A stretch of 64,000 nt of DNA from Silanimonas sp044377035. Lineage in GTDB: Bacteria; Pseudomonadota; Gammaproteobacteria; Xanthomonadales; Xanthomonadaceae. A model generated the notes under the pieces. The model did not search any database and was not told the DNA's origin. It worked only from the letters and a program-made list of their open reading frames with translations. The stretch is taken from NCBI RefSeq assembly GCF_044377035.1, contig NZ_JBILJW010000016.1, positions 16,008 to 80,007 on the forward strand. The letters are read 5' to 3'. Of the stretch, positions 36,710 through 45,486 are shown piece after piece (within the stretch, counting starts at the first letter, position 1; each line of letters begins with the position of its first letter). Both the position numbers and the translations under genes were made by a program.

Positions 36710-38761
36710 TCACTCGGCGGGGTAGCCGAGGCGGACGGCCATCTCGCCGAGCGGCACGAACAGGGCCTTCATCGGCTCGGCGTACTGGCGCCAGCTGCCG
36801 GCGACGAAATCGGTCGGGCCGCCGTTCGGCGCCTTCGCCAGTGCCAGCGCAGCCGCCATGTCGGGGGCGTCCTCGAGGCCGAACGCGGCAACCAACTGCG
36901 CGGCGAGGGCCTCGGGATCGCGATCCAGCAGGTCGGCGTCGATGCGCACCACCTGCGTCGGGTTCGCGGCCTCGGCGGCCAGCAGCTGGTCGAGCTGGCG
37001 ATGCAGCCACGCCGCCGCCACGGCGGGCGACGGGAAGGCGAAGCCGGCGGCGCTGCCCCAGGCCATCCAGTTCAGCAGCAGGTCGCGCGGGTCTCGCAGC
37101 ACGGCGACGAGGGTCGTGCCGTGCAGGGTGGCTTGCGTCCAACCGTCCCAGAACGGCAGCGCGTCGATCAGGTTGGCCGGCTCGAGGCCCGCGGCCTCGA
37201 GCGGCTGCCGCCAGCGCGCGGCGGTGCCGGCGAGGGCATGGTCCGGTGCCGCGCGCAGCGGGTTGAAGCCGTCGTCGCGCATGGGCTGGCGGAAACGGTC
37301 GATCATCAGGCGATTCCGCCCCACCGGGATCAGCGCGGCATGCAGGCGCTCGACGCGGCTGCCCGGCAGGCCCCACAGCAGGCGGCCGGCGCCACCATCC
37401 TCGGCCGGCGTGGCCTTGGCCGCCGGCTCGGGGTTCGGCAGCGGCAGGCCGAAGGCCGGGCCGCCCATCCACATGCGGCCCCAGGCGCGCAGGGCATCGT
37501 CGACGCGACCGGCGCGATGCAGGGCGTGCGCCTGCCAGCCTGACAGCGAGCGGGCCTGCTCGGGCGTGCTGGCGGCGGCCAGCAGGGCTTCCATGCGCGC
37601 CACCGCGGCCTCCGGCATGAGCAGGGCCGTGGCGCGCGCGCGCAGCAGGGCGGCTTCGCGCAGGCGCGGCTCCGCGGCGAGGGCGCGCTCGGCATAGGCG
37701 AGGGCGTCGCCCTGCCGGCCTTCGCGCTCGGCGAGAGTGGCGGCCACGTCGAGGGCGGCCGGGTGGTCGGGCGCGGCCTCGAGCCAGCGCTGCACCAGCG
37801 CCGGTGCCTCGTCGATGGGCTGCAGGTTCAGCAGCAGGCGCCAAGCCAGCGCGAAGCCGGGATCGGCGACGACGCGGGTTTCCAGCGCCGCCATCACCGC
37901 GGGCTGCCCCTCGGCCTGCCCCAGCAGCTGCATCGACAGCTCGAAGGCCTGGACGTGCTGCGGGAACACGGCGAGGACGGCGTCGAGGTCGGCGCGGGCG
38001 CCTTCGACCTGGCCAGCCGCCACGCGCAGCTGGGCGCGATTCCAATGTGCGGACGGCGTCCCCGCTTGGCGGACCCAGGCATCCGCGACGGCCAGCGCCT
38101 CACTGCCCTTGCCCTGGGCGTCGAGCGCGGCGATCAGCGGGGCGTGCAAGGCCGGCGACGCGTTGGTGAGGGCCAGCGCCTTGCGGAGGGTCTGCTCGGC
38201 GAAGGCGAAATGCTGGCGCTCGAGGAAGGCCACGCCCAATGCGGAGAGAACCATCGCGTCGTTCGGGGCGCGGTCAGCAGCCGCCGTCAGCAGGGTCAGC
38301 ACGCGCTCGGCCTGGTCCGGCTGGCCGGCGGCCAGCATGGCCTCCAGCAGCAGGACGCGGGGGTGCTCGGCGTTGACGCGCTTGGCAAAGGCGACATGAC
38401 GCTCGGTATCGGTGCGGTCGCCACGGGCGAGCGCCAGATGGGCCAGCCCGATGTAGGCCTGGAACTGGTTCGGGTCCTGCACCAGGGCGCCGCTGAGGCT
38501 GGCTTCGGCTTTGGCCAGGTCGCCGCCCTGCAGGTCGAGGTAGCCGCGCAGGGTCATGAGGTCGGCCCGCTGCGGCGCGACGGCCAGGGCCTGGTCGAGG
38601 GCGGCACCGGCGCCGGCAAGGTCGCCCGCGGCGCCGCAGGCCTGGGCCAGCCAGAACAGGGCATCGGCGTTCTGCGGCTCGGCGGTGGTCCAACGGGTGG
38701 CGGTCGCGAGCGCGGTCGCCGTGTCGCCGGCGCGCAGCGCGGTCATGACGTCTTGCAGCAT
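36710..38761 (-). CDS. TPR protein with C-terminal sulfotransferase-like domain
   Basis: 683 residues. The first 390 or so are tandem tetratricopeptide repeats (e.g. LFWLAQACGAAGDLAGAGAAL; AYIGLAHLALARGDR). The C-terminal 260 resemble a sulfotransferase-type P-loop fold: RLLWGLPGSRVERLHAAL in the PAPS-loop position and TTLVAVLRDPRDLLLNWMAW with the RDPRD-like motif. The 5'-PSB-like loop is atypical (GLPGSRVE rather than a lysine/serine P-loop), so activity is uncertain. The ATG has GAGGA nearby upstream. It is the last gene of the long minus-strand run. Substrate unknown; a protein- or glycan-modifying role is one possibility. Confidence 0.82.
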   Translation of the reverse strand: MLQDVMTALRAGDTATALATATRWTTAEPQNADALFWLAQACGAAGDLAGAGAALDQALAVAPQRADLMTLRGYLDLQGGDLAKAEASLSGALVQDPNQFQAYIGLAHLALARGDRTDTERHVAFAKRVNAEHPRVLLLEAMLAAGQPDQAERVLTLLTAAADRAPNDAMVLSALGVAFLERQHFAFAEQTLRKALALTNASPALHAPLIAALDAQGKGSEALAVADAWVRQAGTPSAHWNRAQLRVAAGQVEGARADLDAVLAVFPQHVQAFELSMQLLGQAEGQPAVMAALETRVVADPGFALAWRLLLNLQPIDEAPALVQRWLEAAPDHPAALDVAATLAEREGRQGDALAYAERALAAEPRLREAALLRARATALLMPEAAVARMEALLAAASTPEQARSLSGWQAHALHRAGRVDDALRAWGRMWMGGPAFGLPLPNPEPAAKATPAEDGGAGRLLWGLPGSRVERLHAALIPVGRNRLMIDRFRQPMRDDGFNPLRAAPDHALAGTAARWRQPLEAAGLEPANLIDALPFWDGWTQATLHGTTLVAVLRDPRDLLLNWMAWGSAAGFAFPSPAVAAAWLHRQLDQLLAAEAANPTQVVRIDADLLDRDPEALAAQLVAAFGLEDAPDMAAALALAKAPNGGPTDFVAGSWRQYAEPMKALFVPLGEMAVRLGYPAE

Positions 38762-38801
38762 GGGATTCCTCGGAAAGGGCGGCCGGCGTCGTGCCCGGCA
38801 A

Positions 38802-39827
38802 TCAGGAACCCGCGAGTGTACCGGCTCCGGCCGGGGCCGCCGAACCCAGCGCCGCGCGGAACCGGCTGCGGATCCAGCGCTCCGCGAAGCCGTCCAGCCG
38901 GGCGTTGAGGATGAAGCCGCAATGCCCGCCGTGCTCGGCGATCTCCAGCCGGGCCGTGGGCGGCAGCTGGAGGTCGTGGAAGTCCGCCACCGGGATCACC
39001 GGGTCGTCGGCGGCAGTCAGGATCGAGGCGGGCACCTGCAGGCCGGCCAGCCGGTCGCCGGCGATGGCGTAGCCGTCGAGGTAGGCCTCGAGGGTCGGGA
39101 ACTCGGTGTACTGCTCGACGAGGAAGCGCGTGAGCCCGCGCATGTCGCGGTCGAGGTCGGCCGTCACGAAGCGGTGGCGGTCCGGGAAATGCCGGCGCTT
39201 GGCTTCGAGGGAGCGCCGCCACTTCTTCATGAAGTACCAGTGGTAGAGCGGAAAGCCGCTCTCCAGCGCACGCAGGCCGGATTCGCCGTGCACCACCGGG
39301 CACACGGCCGCCGCGTGGGCGAGCCGCAGGCCGGCCGCGGGCGCGGCGCGCGCCACGCGCAGCGCGAAGTTGCCGCCCAGCGAGAACCCCGCCACGAACC
39401 AGGGCAGCGCAGGCAGCTTCGACTGCGCGGACTTCGCCGCCTGCACGACTTCGTCGAGCCGGCAGGAGTGGAAGGGTTCCGGATTCAGGTGATGCGTCTC
39501 GCCGTGGTCGCGGAAGTTGAGCTGCACCACGTCGATGCCGGCCTTCAGCAGGGCATTGGCGGTGTGGCGCACGTAGCTGGACCGGTGGCTGCCTTCCCAG
39601 CCGTGCAGCAGCAGGGCCACGCCCTGCGGCGGGCGGGCCGGAAGGGTCAGGTGGAAGGCCTGCAAGGTCGCCTCGCCGGCCGGCAGCAGCCACTCTTCGA
39701 TGCGCGGCGCCAGCGCGCGCAGCAGGCGTTCGCCGGCGAGGCGACGCGGTGGCGCGGCGGAAAGCAGCGACTGCACGTGGCCGTTGCGCAGCCAGGCGGG
39801 GGGGCGGTAATCGGAGACGGTCAGCAC
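38802..39827 (-). CDS. Alpha/beta hydrolase, YheT/EMB8-like
   Basis: 341 residues. Opening PPAWLRNGHVQSLLSA, oxyanion-hole region LLLHGWEGSHRSSYVRH, VVQLNFRDHGETHHLN and the nucleophile elbow VAGFSLGGNFALR match the YheT/EMB8 branch of the alpha/beta hydrolases. The late Asp (LTAADDPVIPVADFH) and His (EHGGHCGFI) complete a plausible triad. The start is GTG, without a strong ribosome box. The physiological substrate of this family is not established. It follows plsC on the same strand after 58 bp. Confidence 0.88.
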   Translation of the reverse strand: MLTVSDYRPPAWLRNGHVQSLLSAAPPRRLAGERLLRALAPRIEEWLLPAGEATLQAFHLTLPARPPQGVALLLHGWEGSHRSSYVRHTANALLKAGIDVVQLNFRDHGETHHLNPEPFHSCRLDEVVQAAKSAQSKLPALPWFVAGFSLGGNFALRVARAAPAAGLRLAHAAAVCPVVHGESGLRALESGFPLYHWYFMKKWRRSLEAKRRHFPDRHRFVTADLDRDMRGLTRFLVEQYTEFPTLEAYLDGYAIAGDRLAGLQVPASILTAADDPVIPVADFHDLQLPPTARLEIAEHGGHCGFILNARLDGFAERWIRSRFRAALGSAAPAGAGTLAGS

Positions 39828-39885
39828 GGTGAGGCGACGGAGGGGCGTCGCTCAGAGCCTAATGCAGCGCGACCCGGGCTGCGCT

Positions 39886-40638
39886 CTAACGCGCCAAAGC
39901 CGCGGCGATCCGCTCGCGGCAGGCGTCGGCCATGCGCCGGCGGCCGTCCTCGCTGGGCGAGACCGGCTCGAGGAAATGCACCTCGGCCACCCGCGAGGGC
40001 TCACCGAGCAGGCGCACGAAGTTGCCCATGAAGGTCTCGTTCGGCGCGAACGCGACGATGGTCTGGGCGTCGCCGCCGGCGCCGTAGCGCAGCGCCACGG
40101 GCTGGGCCGGGACGTTGGCCAGCACGGCCGGCTGGAAAATGCGGGCGTGGAAGACGCCGAGGCCCTCGCCGGACGTGGTCCGCCCCTCGGGAAAGACGGC
40201 GACGGGGCGGCCTTCCTCCAAGCGCAGCACCATCTGGTGCATCACGCCATGCAGCGAATCCTGGCTGCCGCGGTGGTGGTAGATGGTGCCGCCGAGGCTG
40301 GCGAGCCAGCCCACCAGCGGCCACTTCTCGACCTCGGCCTTGGAAACGAAGCCGGCCCAGAGCTGGCTGTGGAACAGCTCGATGTCGATCCAGCTCACGT
40401 GGTTGGCCACGAACAGCACGGCGCCCGGCAGCGGCGTGCCGGTGCGCTTCACCGTGAAGCCGAACACCCGCATCAGCCCCGCCGACCAGCGGCGGATCAT
40501 CCGGCCGTGCAGGCATTCGCCGTTCCAGGCCCAGCGCCGGCTGCCCGGGAACACCAGCACGGCCACCAGCATCGGCAGGAACACGCCGAGGTGGACCGCG
40601 AGAAACGGCAAGCGCCACAGGGTGCGGAGGGCGCGCAT
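39886..40638 (-). CDS. plsC: 1-acyl-sn-glycerol-3-phosphate acyltransferase (PlsC family)
   Basis: 250 residues. An N-terminal membrane-associated stretch (about 13-31), the HX4D catalytic motif in NHVSWID (His80, Asp85), the GGTIYHHRG region and the FPEGRTTSGEG motif identify a lysophosphatidic-acid acyltransferase fold. It makes phosphatidic acid from lysophosphatidate and acyl donor. The ATG is three bases after the upstream thioesterase stop, consistent with an operon. A different lyso-lipid substrate cannot be excluded, so the symbol is family-level. Confidence 0.87.
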   Translation of the reverse strand: MRALRTLWRLPFLAVHLGVFLPMLVAVLVFPGSRRWAWNGECLHGRMIRRWSAGLMRVFGFTVKRTGTPLPGAVLFVANHVSWIDIELFHSQLWAGFVSKAEVEKWPLVGWLASLGGTIYHHRGSQDSLHGVMHQMVLRLEEGRPVAVFPEGRTTSGEGLGVFHARIFQPAVLANVPAQPVALRYGAGGDAQTIVAFAPNETFMGNFVRLLGEPSRVAEVHFLEPVSPSEDGRRRMADACRERIAAALAR

Positions 40639-40641
40639 CGC

Positions 40642-41085
40642 TCAGGCCTTGCGGACGGCGAGCGTCAGGCGGCTGGCGCAGACCAGCCGGCCCTGCTCGT
40701 CCTCGATGCGGATGTCCCAGACCTGCGTGCTGCGGCCAACGTGCAACGGGCGCGCGGTGCCAACGACCCAGCCCTCCGTCATCGCCCGCACGTGGTTGCA
40801 GTTGAGCTCGAGGCCCACCGCCTGGCCGGCGCCCTCCTCCATGCAGAGGTTGGCGGCGATGCTGGCGAGGGTCTCCGCCAGCAGGGCCGAACTGCCGCCG
40901 TGCAGCAGGCCGTAGGGCTGCTTCGTGCGGGCGTCGACGGGCATGCGCCCGCGCAGGAAGTCGGGGCCGAGCTCCGTGAGTTCGATGCCGAGATGGCCGA
41001 CCGCGCAGCCCTCACGCTGCGCGTTCAGCACGTCGATCGGCGGGCGGCGCCGGAAGGGGCCGCCCGATGACGCCTGAACCGCCAA
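40642..41085 (-). CDS. PaaI/YdiI-like hotdog-fold acyl-CoA thioesterase
   Basis: 147 residues from a TTG start four bases after the upstream DUF1232 gene's stop. Hotdog-fold signature: HLGIELTELGPDFLRGRMPVDARTKQP, then YGLLHGGSSALLAETLAS (the substrate-contact helix with the catalytic acidic Glu), and GLELNCNHVRAM. This closely follows the YdiI/MenI type that hydrolyses aryl or acyl-CoA thioesters. No menaquinone genes are nearby, so the substrate is open. An internal GTG is an alternative start but would cut the N-terminus short of the family norm. Confidence 0.87.
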   Translation of the reverse strand: MAVQASSGGPFRRRPPIDVLNAQREGCAVGHLGIELTELGPDFLRGRMPVDARTKQPYGLLHGGSSALLAETLASIAANLCMEEGAGQAVGLELNCNHVRAMTEGWVVGTARPLHVGRSTQVWDIRIEDEQGRLVCASRLTLAVRKA

Positions 41086-41089
41086 GGGG

Positions 41090-41698
41090 TCAGCGCACGT
41101 AGGTGCTGGGGCGCCAGACGTTCTTCAGGTAGCTGCGACGGCCGTAGCCCGAGCTGCTGCCGTAGCCCTGGCCTTCCTCACGCTCGCGGCGGCGGTGCAT
41201 GCGGTTCTGCAGCTCTTCGCGGCGGCCTTCCAGCCAGTCGGCGCGGCCGACGCTGGCCGGCTGCACGCCGCGGCGCTCGGCCTCGGCCTGGCGGTATTCG
41301 CAGAAATCGTCGTAGGCCTCGAACTCGTGGCCGAGCTCGCGGACGCAGAGTTCGATGGCGATGGCGTCGTCGAGGAAGCCGAGCACCGGCACGTGGTCCG
41401 GAATGATGTCCTTCGGGTCGGCGAAGTAGGCCAACGCACCGATGACGCGCTTGGCATCCGATTCCGGCAGCGCCCAGCCCTCGTCCTTGACCATCGCCAC
41501 GAGGGTGTCGAGCTGGTCGAGGCGGTCGGCGATGAAGTCCGGCAGCTGGCTGGCCTGCGCCGTAGCGAGCAGGGCGGTGGCGGCAGCCATCACGTCGGTG
41601 GCCGACTTGTGTTCGGCGGCGACGCGCGCGGCCTCGATGGCCTTGGTGAAGTGCTCGAGGTCGCGGTCGGAGAGTTGGATCGTCAGGGTCAGGGACAT
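41090..41698 (-). CDS. DUF1232 (YkvA-like) protein
   Basis: 202 residues. The central block YFADPKDIIPDHVPVLGFLDDA is the DUF1232/YkvA signature (about 95-120). The N-terminal part is helical, and the C-terminus is Arg/Ser/Tyr-rich (RREREEGQGYGSSSGYGRRSY). It has no signal peptide or clear membrane helix. YkvA-like proteins are of unknown function. It lies between the phospholipase D gene and the thioesterase, on the same strand. Confidence 0.8.
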   Translation of the reverse strand: MSLTLTIQLSDRDLEHFTKAIEAARVAAEHKSATDVMAAATALLATAQASQLPDFIADRLDQLDTLVAMVKDEGWALPESDAKRVIGALAYFADPKDIIPDHVPVLGFLDDAIAIELCVRELGHEFEAYDDFCEYRQAEAERRGVQPASVGRADWLEGRREELQNRMHRRREREEGQGYGSSSGYGRRSYLKNVWRPSTYVR

Positions 41699-41757
41699 GG
41701 CTGGCGCTGGGTGTGAGGGATCGCCGGGAGCCTAGGCGGGGGCCGTGGCGGCGTCAA

Positions 41758-43638
41758 TCACAAGATCGGCGTCAGGCCGGCGCCGAAGCCCGTGATGATG
41801 CGGGTGTAGATGCGCTTGCTGCCCACCTCGACCTCCGGGAAATCGCCGACGTCCTCCCAGCACTCGAAGAAACGCGGGTGGCCCCAGGGCAGCGGCTCGC
41901 AGCCGGGCCTGAGGGCGTAGCTGCGGGCATAGGGGAAGGGCCAGACCCACAGATCGAAGATGGGCAGCGCCTCGGAGAGCTTGCCGAGGCTGTAACTGAG
42001 GCCCGAGAGCAGGGGCGGCTTGGCACGCGGGGCGATCAGCCAGGCGTTCTCCGGGGCCATGTCGCGTTCAATGGCGTCCGCGAGCGCGTCGGCGAAGGCG
42101 GCGTCCTCGACCACCACCAGGCTCTCGGTGTTCCAGTGGTCGGAGCGCGGGTCGAAGTTGTGGGTGCCGACGATGCCGATCCGGCGGTCGATGACGATCG
42201 ACTTCGAATGCAGGCCCACGCGCACTCCCGCCCGGCGCAGCGGCACCGGGCCGTCGTTGCCGCCGCGGGTGGCGGAACCGAACAGCGGGAAGTCGGCGGC
42301 CGCCTGGGCGCCGAGGGCTCCCGTCGAGGCCGGGTCGATCGGTGTGTCGGTCGGGTAGGGCTTGTACTCGTGGATGGTGAAGCCGAGCTCGCGCAGGTAG
42401 GCCCGCTTGTATTTGTGGCTCATGGCGTAGACGGGGAAGGCATCCGTCGCCGCCAAGGAGTTGGTGGACACGCGCACAGTCGGCGCGTCGTCGCGCTCCT
42501 GCAGGTCGTGGAACAGTTCGCGCGCCGGTCGTGACATCACGAGATACGGCGTCTGCAGCAGCACGTCTTGGCGGGCGCCGGCGATGATGCCGCGCATCAC
42601 CTGGCTGGCGTCGCGGCGCGCGGCCGCGCCGCTGGCGTGCTTCTCGGGGAGGTCGGCGATGAAGCGCACCGCGCCGACCTCGAACGTCGCGTCGCGCAGT
42701 CCGGCGCGCAGCGCGGCATCATCGGCGGCGGCCTGACGCATGGTGCCCAGGCGGCCCTCGTCGAGCCGATCGCGGAAATCCAGCCGCCCGGGCGGCGCGC
42801 CGCCGTCGCGGCGCCAGCGTTCCGCCACGTCCACCAGCCCCTCGGCGGGCACGCTGCGCTCGGCATCCCAGAAGAGATCGAACTCATCGCGCATCGCGCG
42901 CGCCGCGGGCCCCGACACGACCAGATCGCGATCGCGGTAGTTGTAGACCGGGTCCCAATCGAAATAGCGGTCCTGCACGTTGCGGCCGCCGGTGATGGCC
43001 ACCGCGTCGTCCACCACGAGGTTCTTGCCGTGCATGCGCTGGTTGAAGCGGCGGAAGCAGCAGACGATGCCGGCCGCGAACTGCAGCGGCTGCGTGCGCG
43101 CCTCGTCGAAAGTCGGGTTGTACAGGCGCAGCTCGAAGTTGCGGTGGTGGCTGGCGAGCGCCGCCTGCAGGTTCGGCTCCGAGAGGCCGTAGAGCTGGTC
43201 GAGCAGCACGCGCACGCGCACGCCGCGCTCGGCGGCATCGAGAAGGGCGTCGAGCACCAGCTGGCCGCTGTCGTCGAGTTCGAAGATGAAACTCTTCAGC
43301 TCGACGCGCTGCTGGGCCGAGCGGATCAAGGCGAGCCGCACGGCCAGGGCGTCGGGGCCGCGCTCCAGCAGCACCAGTTCGTGCCGCGGCGCTTCGGGCG
43401 TGGAGGCAGCGAGCTTCGCCAACCCGGCCTCGCGGAAGCTCGAGGGCGTGGCGCAGCGTTCGGGCAGGGCGCAATCCACGACCGAACTCCGCGCGGCGAC
43501 CATCTCGGCGGCGATCGCCGCCCGCTCGGGCGCGGGCAGGCTCTGGCAGGCCGCCAGAACAAGGGCTGCGAGGGCCAGCGCACCCGCGCGCGCGCGCCGG
43601 GCGGCCGTGCCGCCGGGCCACGAGGGCACGGCGCTCAC
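41758..43638 (-). CDS. Phospholipase D-family lipoprotein (ClsC/YmdC-like)
   Basis: 626 residues. A lipobox (ALVLAAC, Cys about 31) makes it a lipoprotein. Two HKD active sites are present: MHGKNLVVDDAVAITGGRN and LHSKSIVIDRRIGIVGTHNF. This is the arrangement of ClsC-type cardiolipin synthases, which condense phosphatidylglycerol with phosphatidylethanolamine. The YmdC-like GxHNFD spacing supports it. The GTG start overlaps the stop of the yceI-family gene by 4 bp. Phosphodiesterase or transphosphatidylation specificity cannot be separated from sequence. Confidence 0.88.
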   Translation of the reverse strand: MSAVPSWPGGTAARRARAGALALAALVLAACQSLPAPERAAIAAEMVAARSSVVDCALPERCATPSSFREAGLAKLAASTPEAPRHELVLLERGPDALAVRLALIRSAQQRVELKSFIFELDDSGQLVLDALLDAAERGVRVRVLLDQLYGLSEPNLQAALASHHRNFELRLYNPTFDEARTQPLQFAAGIVCCFRRFNQRMHGKNLVVDDAVAITGGRNVQDRYFDWDPVYNYRDRDLVVSGPAARAMRDEFDLFWDAERSVPAEGLVDVAERWRRDGGAPPGRLDFRDRLDEGRLGTMRQAAADDAALRAGLRDATFEVGAVRFIADLPEKHASGAAARRDASQVMRGIIAGARQDVLLQTPYLVMSRPARELFHDLQERDDAPTVRVSTNSLAATDAFPVYAMSHKYKRAYLRELGFTIHEYKPYPTDTPIDPASTGALGAQAAADFPLFGSATRGGNDGPVPLRRAGVRVGLHSKSIVIDRRIGIVGTHNFDPRSDHWNTESLVVVEDAAFADALADAIERDMAPENAWLIAPRAKPPLLSGLSYSLGKLSEALPIFDLWVWPFPYARSYALRPGCEPLPWGHPRFFECWEDVGDFPEVEVGSKRIYTRIITGFGAGLTPIL

Positions 43639-44228
43639 GGCGCGGCCTCGAGGCGGATGGCGAAGTCGAAGCGGACGGAGTCCTTCACGGTGAAGCGGTA
43701 GGCCTGCATGCCGAAATCGCGCCGGCTCACCTCACCGCTGACGCGGATCGCGCAAGCCTGTCCGGGGGTATCGCATTCGGCGGGACGGAGCGCGAATTCT
43801 ACGGGGCGCTCCCGGCCGCGAAGCTTCAGGCGGCCGCGGATCGATCCGCCTTCGTTCAGCCATGCGACGGGGAATTCGGCGGAGGCGAAGGCGACGTCGG
43901 GGTGCGTTTCGGCATCGAGGAAGGCCGGCGAGCGCGTGAGCTTCGCCATCCACTCGGGGCCGGAGTATTCGACGGTGTCCGCGCGCAGGCGGACATGCAC
44001 CTCGCACTGGCCGTCCGGCCGGGGCACGAGTTCGCCCTCCACCGTGGCGAAGCGGCCTTCCGCCTTGACCGGGAGGCGAACGTCGACGACGAAACGGGCA
44101 TCACTTGCGGCGGCATCGATGCGGCCGCGACAGGGGCTGGCCGCGTCGGGTCCGTCGAGCCCGGGCGGTGGGGCCGCGGCGAGCGCCACGCCCCCCGCGA
44201 GGGCGAGCAGCAGTCCGCCTACGGCCAC
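43635..44228 (-). CDS. YceI-family periplasmic protein
   Basis: 197 residues. A signal peptide, then the lipocalin-like YceI barrel: RFVVDVRLPVKAEGRF, SPAFLDAETHPDVAFASAEF, the acidic/Arg region RLKLRGRERPVEFAL and SGEVSRRDFGMQAYRF. YceI-family proteins bind polyisoprenoids or similar lipids. The GTG start overlaps sixA by 10 bp and the stop overlaps the phospholipase gene by 4 bp, so the three genes are tightly packed. Confidence 0.86.
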   Translation of the reverse strand: MAVGGLLLALAGGVALAAAPPPGLDGPDAASPCRGRIDAAASDARFVVDVRLPVKAEGRFATVEGELVPRPDGQCEVHVRLRADTVEYSGPEWMAKLTRSPAFLDAETHPDVAFASAEFPVAWLNEGGSIRGRLKLRGRERPVEFALRPAECDTPGQACAIRVSGEVSRRDFGMQAYRFTVKDSVRFDFAIRLEAAP

Positions 44229-44695
44229 CAGAACTGGGTGAGCGTGCCGATGCCGGGTTCGAGCGCGGCGCCGGCCGGCAGGCTCAAGCGCGCGATGCCG
44301 GCGGTGGGCATGCCCCGCGCATCGCCACTGATGCCGCTGTGCAGCAGTGCCACCACCTGCTCGAAGCCCGGGTTGTGGCCGACCATCAAGACGCTGTCGA
44401 TGTCGGCGTGCTCGTCGAGCACGGCCATCAGCGTGCCGGGCGCGGCGTCATAGATGCGCGGCTCGTAGCGCACTTCGGCGTAGCCCAAGGTTTCGAGGAC
44501 GCGTTCCAGCGTCTCGCGGGTGCGGCGCGCCGGCGAACAGAGCACGCGCGTCGGCTTCGCGTTGTGGGACTTCAACCACTGGGCCGCGGCTTCAGCCTCG
44601 GCCTGGCCACGCGGGGAAAGCGGGCGGTCGGCATCGGACTGGCCCGGCTGTGCGGGCTCGGCGTGGGCGTGGCGAAGGAGGATCAGGTCGCGCAT
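44219..44695 (-). CDS. sixA: Phosphohistidine phosphatase SixA
   Basis: 158 residues of the histidine-phosphatase superfamily, with the RHAHAEP catalytic motif (His in LLRHAHA, residues 8-10), a later PTRVLCSPARRTRETLE and VLMVGHNPGFEQV containing the second His. SixA removes phosphate from the histidine of HPt/PTS-type proteins. Ribosome box AAGGAAACCC precedes the ATG. It lies 13 bp from the ParA-like gene upstream and overlaps the yceI-family gene by 10 bp. Possible clients include HPt domains such as the kinase at the left edge, but that is speculative. Confidence 0.87.
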   Translation of the reverse strand: MRDLILLRHAHAEPAQPGQSDADRPLSPRGQAEAEAAAQWLKSHNAKPTRVLCSPARRTRETLERVLETLGYAEVRYEPRIYDAAPGTLMAVLDEHADIDSVLMVGHNPGFEQVVALLHSGISGDARGMPTAGIARLSLPAGAALEPGIGTLTQFWWP

Positions 44696-44708
44696 GGGTT
44701 TCCTTGGG

Positions 44709-45341
44709 TCAGGTGTGCTTCTTGATCCAGCGGTAGATGGCCGCGAAATCGTCCTGGTGTCCGCGCATCTGCTCGGAGCGGTAATCGTCGACGCAGCGCC
44801 CGAGCGCCGCGAGCAGCACGTAGGCCTGCGAATCGCGCAGCTGCGCCACCAACGGGTAGGGCCAGGACTGCAGTTGCTCGATGGCCTGCTGGCTCACCGA
44901 GGTCCAGGCCTTGACGCGGTTGGCGACGAGGCCGACCGGCAGCTTGCCCTTCTTGATACGCGGCACCTGCGCCAGCGTGTTCAGGAAAGGCACGGTGGCT
45001 TCGATATCGATGGCCGAGGGCAGCACCGGCACGAGCACGACATCGGCGATCTCGAGGAAGGGCTCGAGGTCGTCGGCCATGGCGCCGGCCGGGGCGTCGA
45101 TGACGATGCGCTCGGCATCCTCGGGCAGTTGTTTGCGGAAGGCGCGGGAATGGCCGTTGATGGGCAGCACCGCGGCGTCCATGTCGGCGCGCTTCTCGCA
45201 CCAGCGGGTGGACGAGGCCTGCGGGTCGGCATCGACCAGCACCGTGGCCTTGCCGGCCACTGCGAAATGCCCGGCGAGCTGGGTGGAGAGCGTGGTCTTG
45301 CCGGCACCACCTTTGGAGCTGGCCACGAGGATCGTCTGCAT
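44709..45341 (-). CDS. ParA-family ATPase
   Basis: 210 residues with the deviant Walker A SSKGGAGKTTLS (Lys10 signature lysine at the start of the motif), VDADPQAS in motif A', and VIDAPAGAM in the Walker B region. ParA/MinD-like ATPases position cargo on the nucleoid or membrane. There is no parB, parS-like repeat cluster or cytoskeletal partner nearby, so this is an orphan. The ATG was chosen because the longer frame covers the divergent AAA gene's promoter region. It starts the long minus-strand run. Confidence 0.88.
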   Translation of the reverse strand: MQTILVASSKGGAGKTTLSTQLAGHFAVAGKATVLVDADPQASSTRWCEKRADMDAAVLPINGHSRAFRKQLPEDAERIVIDAPAGAMADDLEPFLEIADVVLVPVLPSAIDIEATVPFLNTLAQVPRIKKGKLPVGLVANRVKAWTSVSQQAIEQLQSWPYPLVAQLRDSQAYVLLAALGRCVDDYRSEQMRGHQDDFAAIYRWIKKHT

Positions 45342-45486
45342 GAGCGCACCTACCTGTCGAGCCTGCCGGGGACTGTAGCAAGGCGGCGACGGCGGGGGAC
45401 AGGGCCGGGGCCCGACGCTCGAACCGCGCGGACGGCGCAGGCCGCCCCGTACACTTCCGGGCTGTTTACCCGTGACTGCCCCCGGA

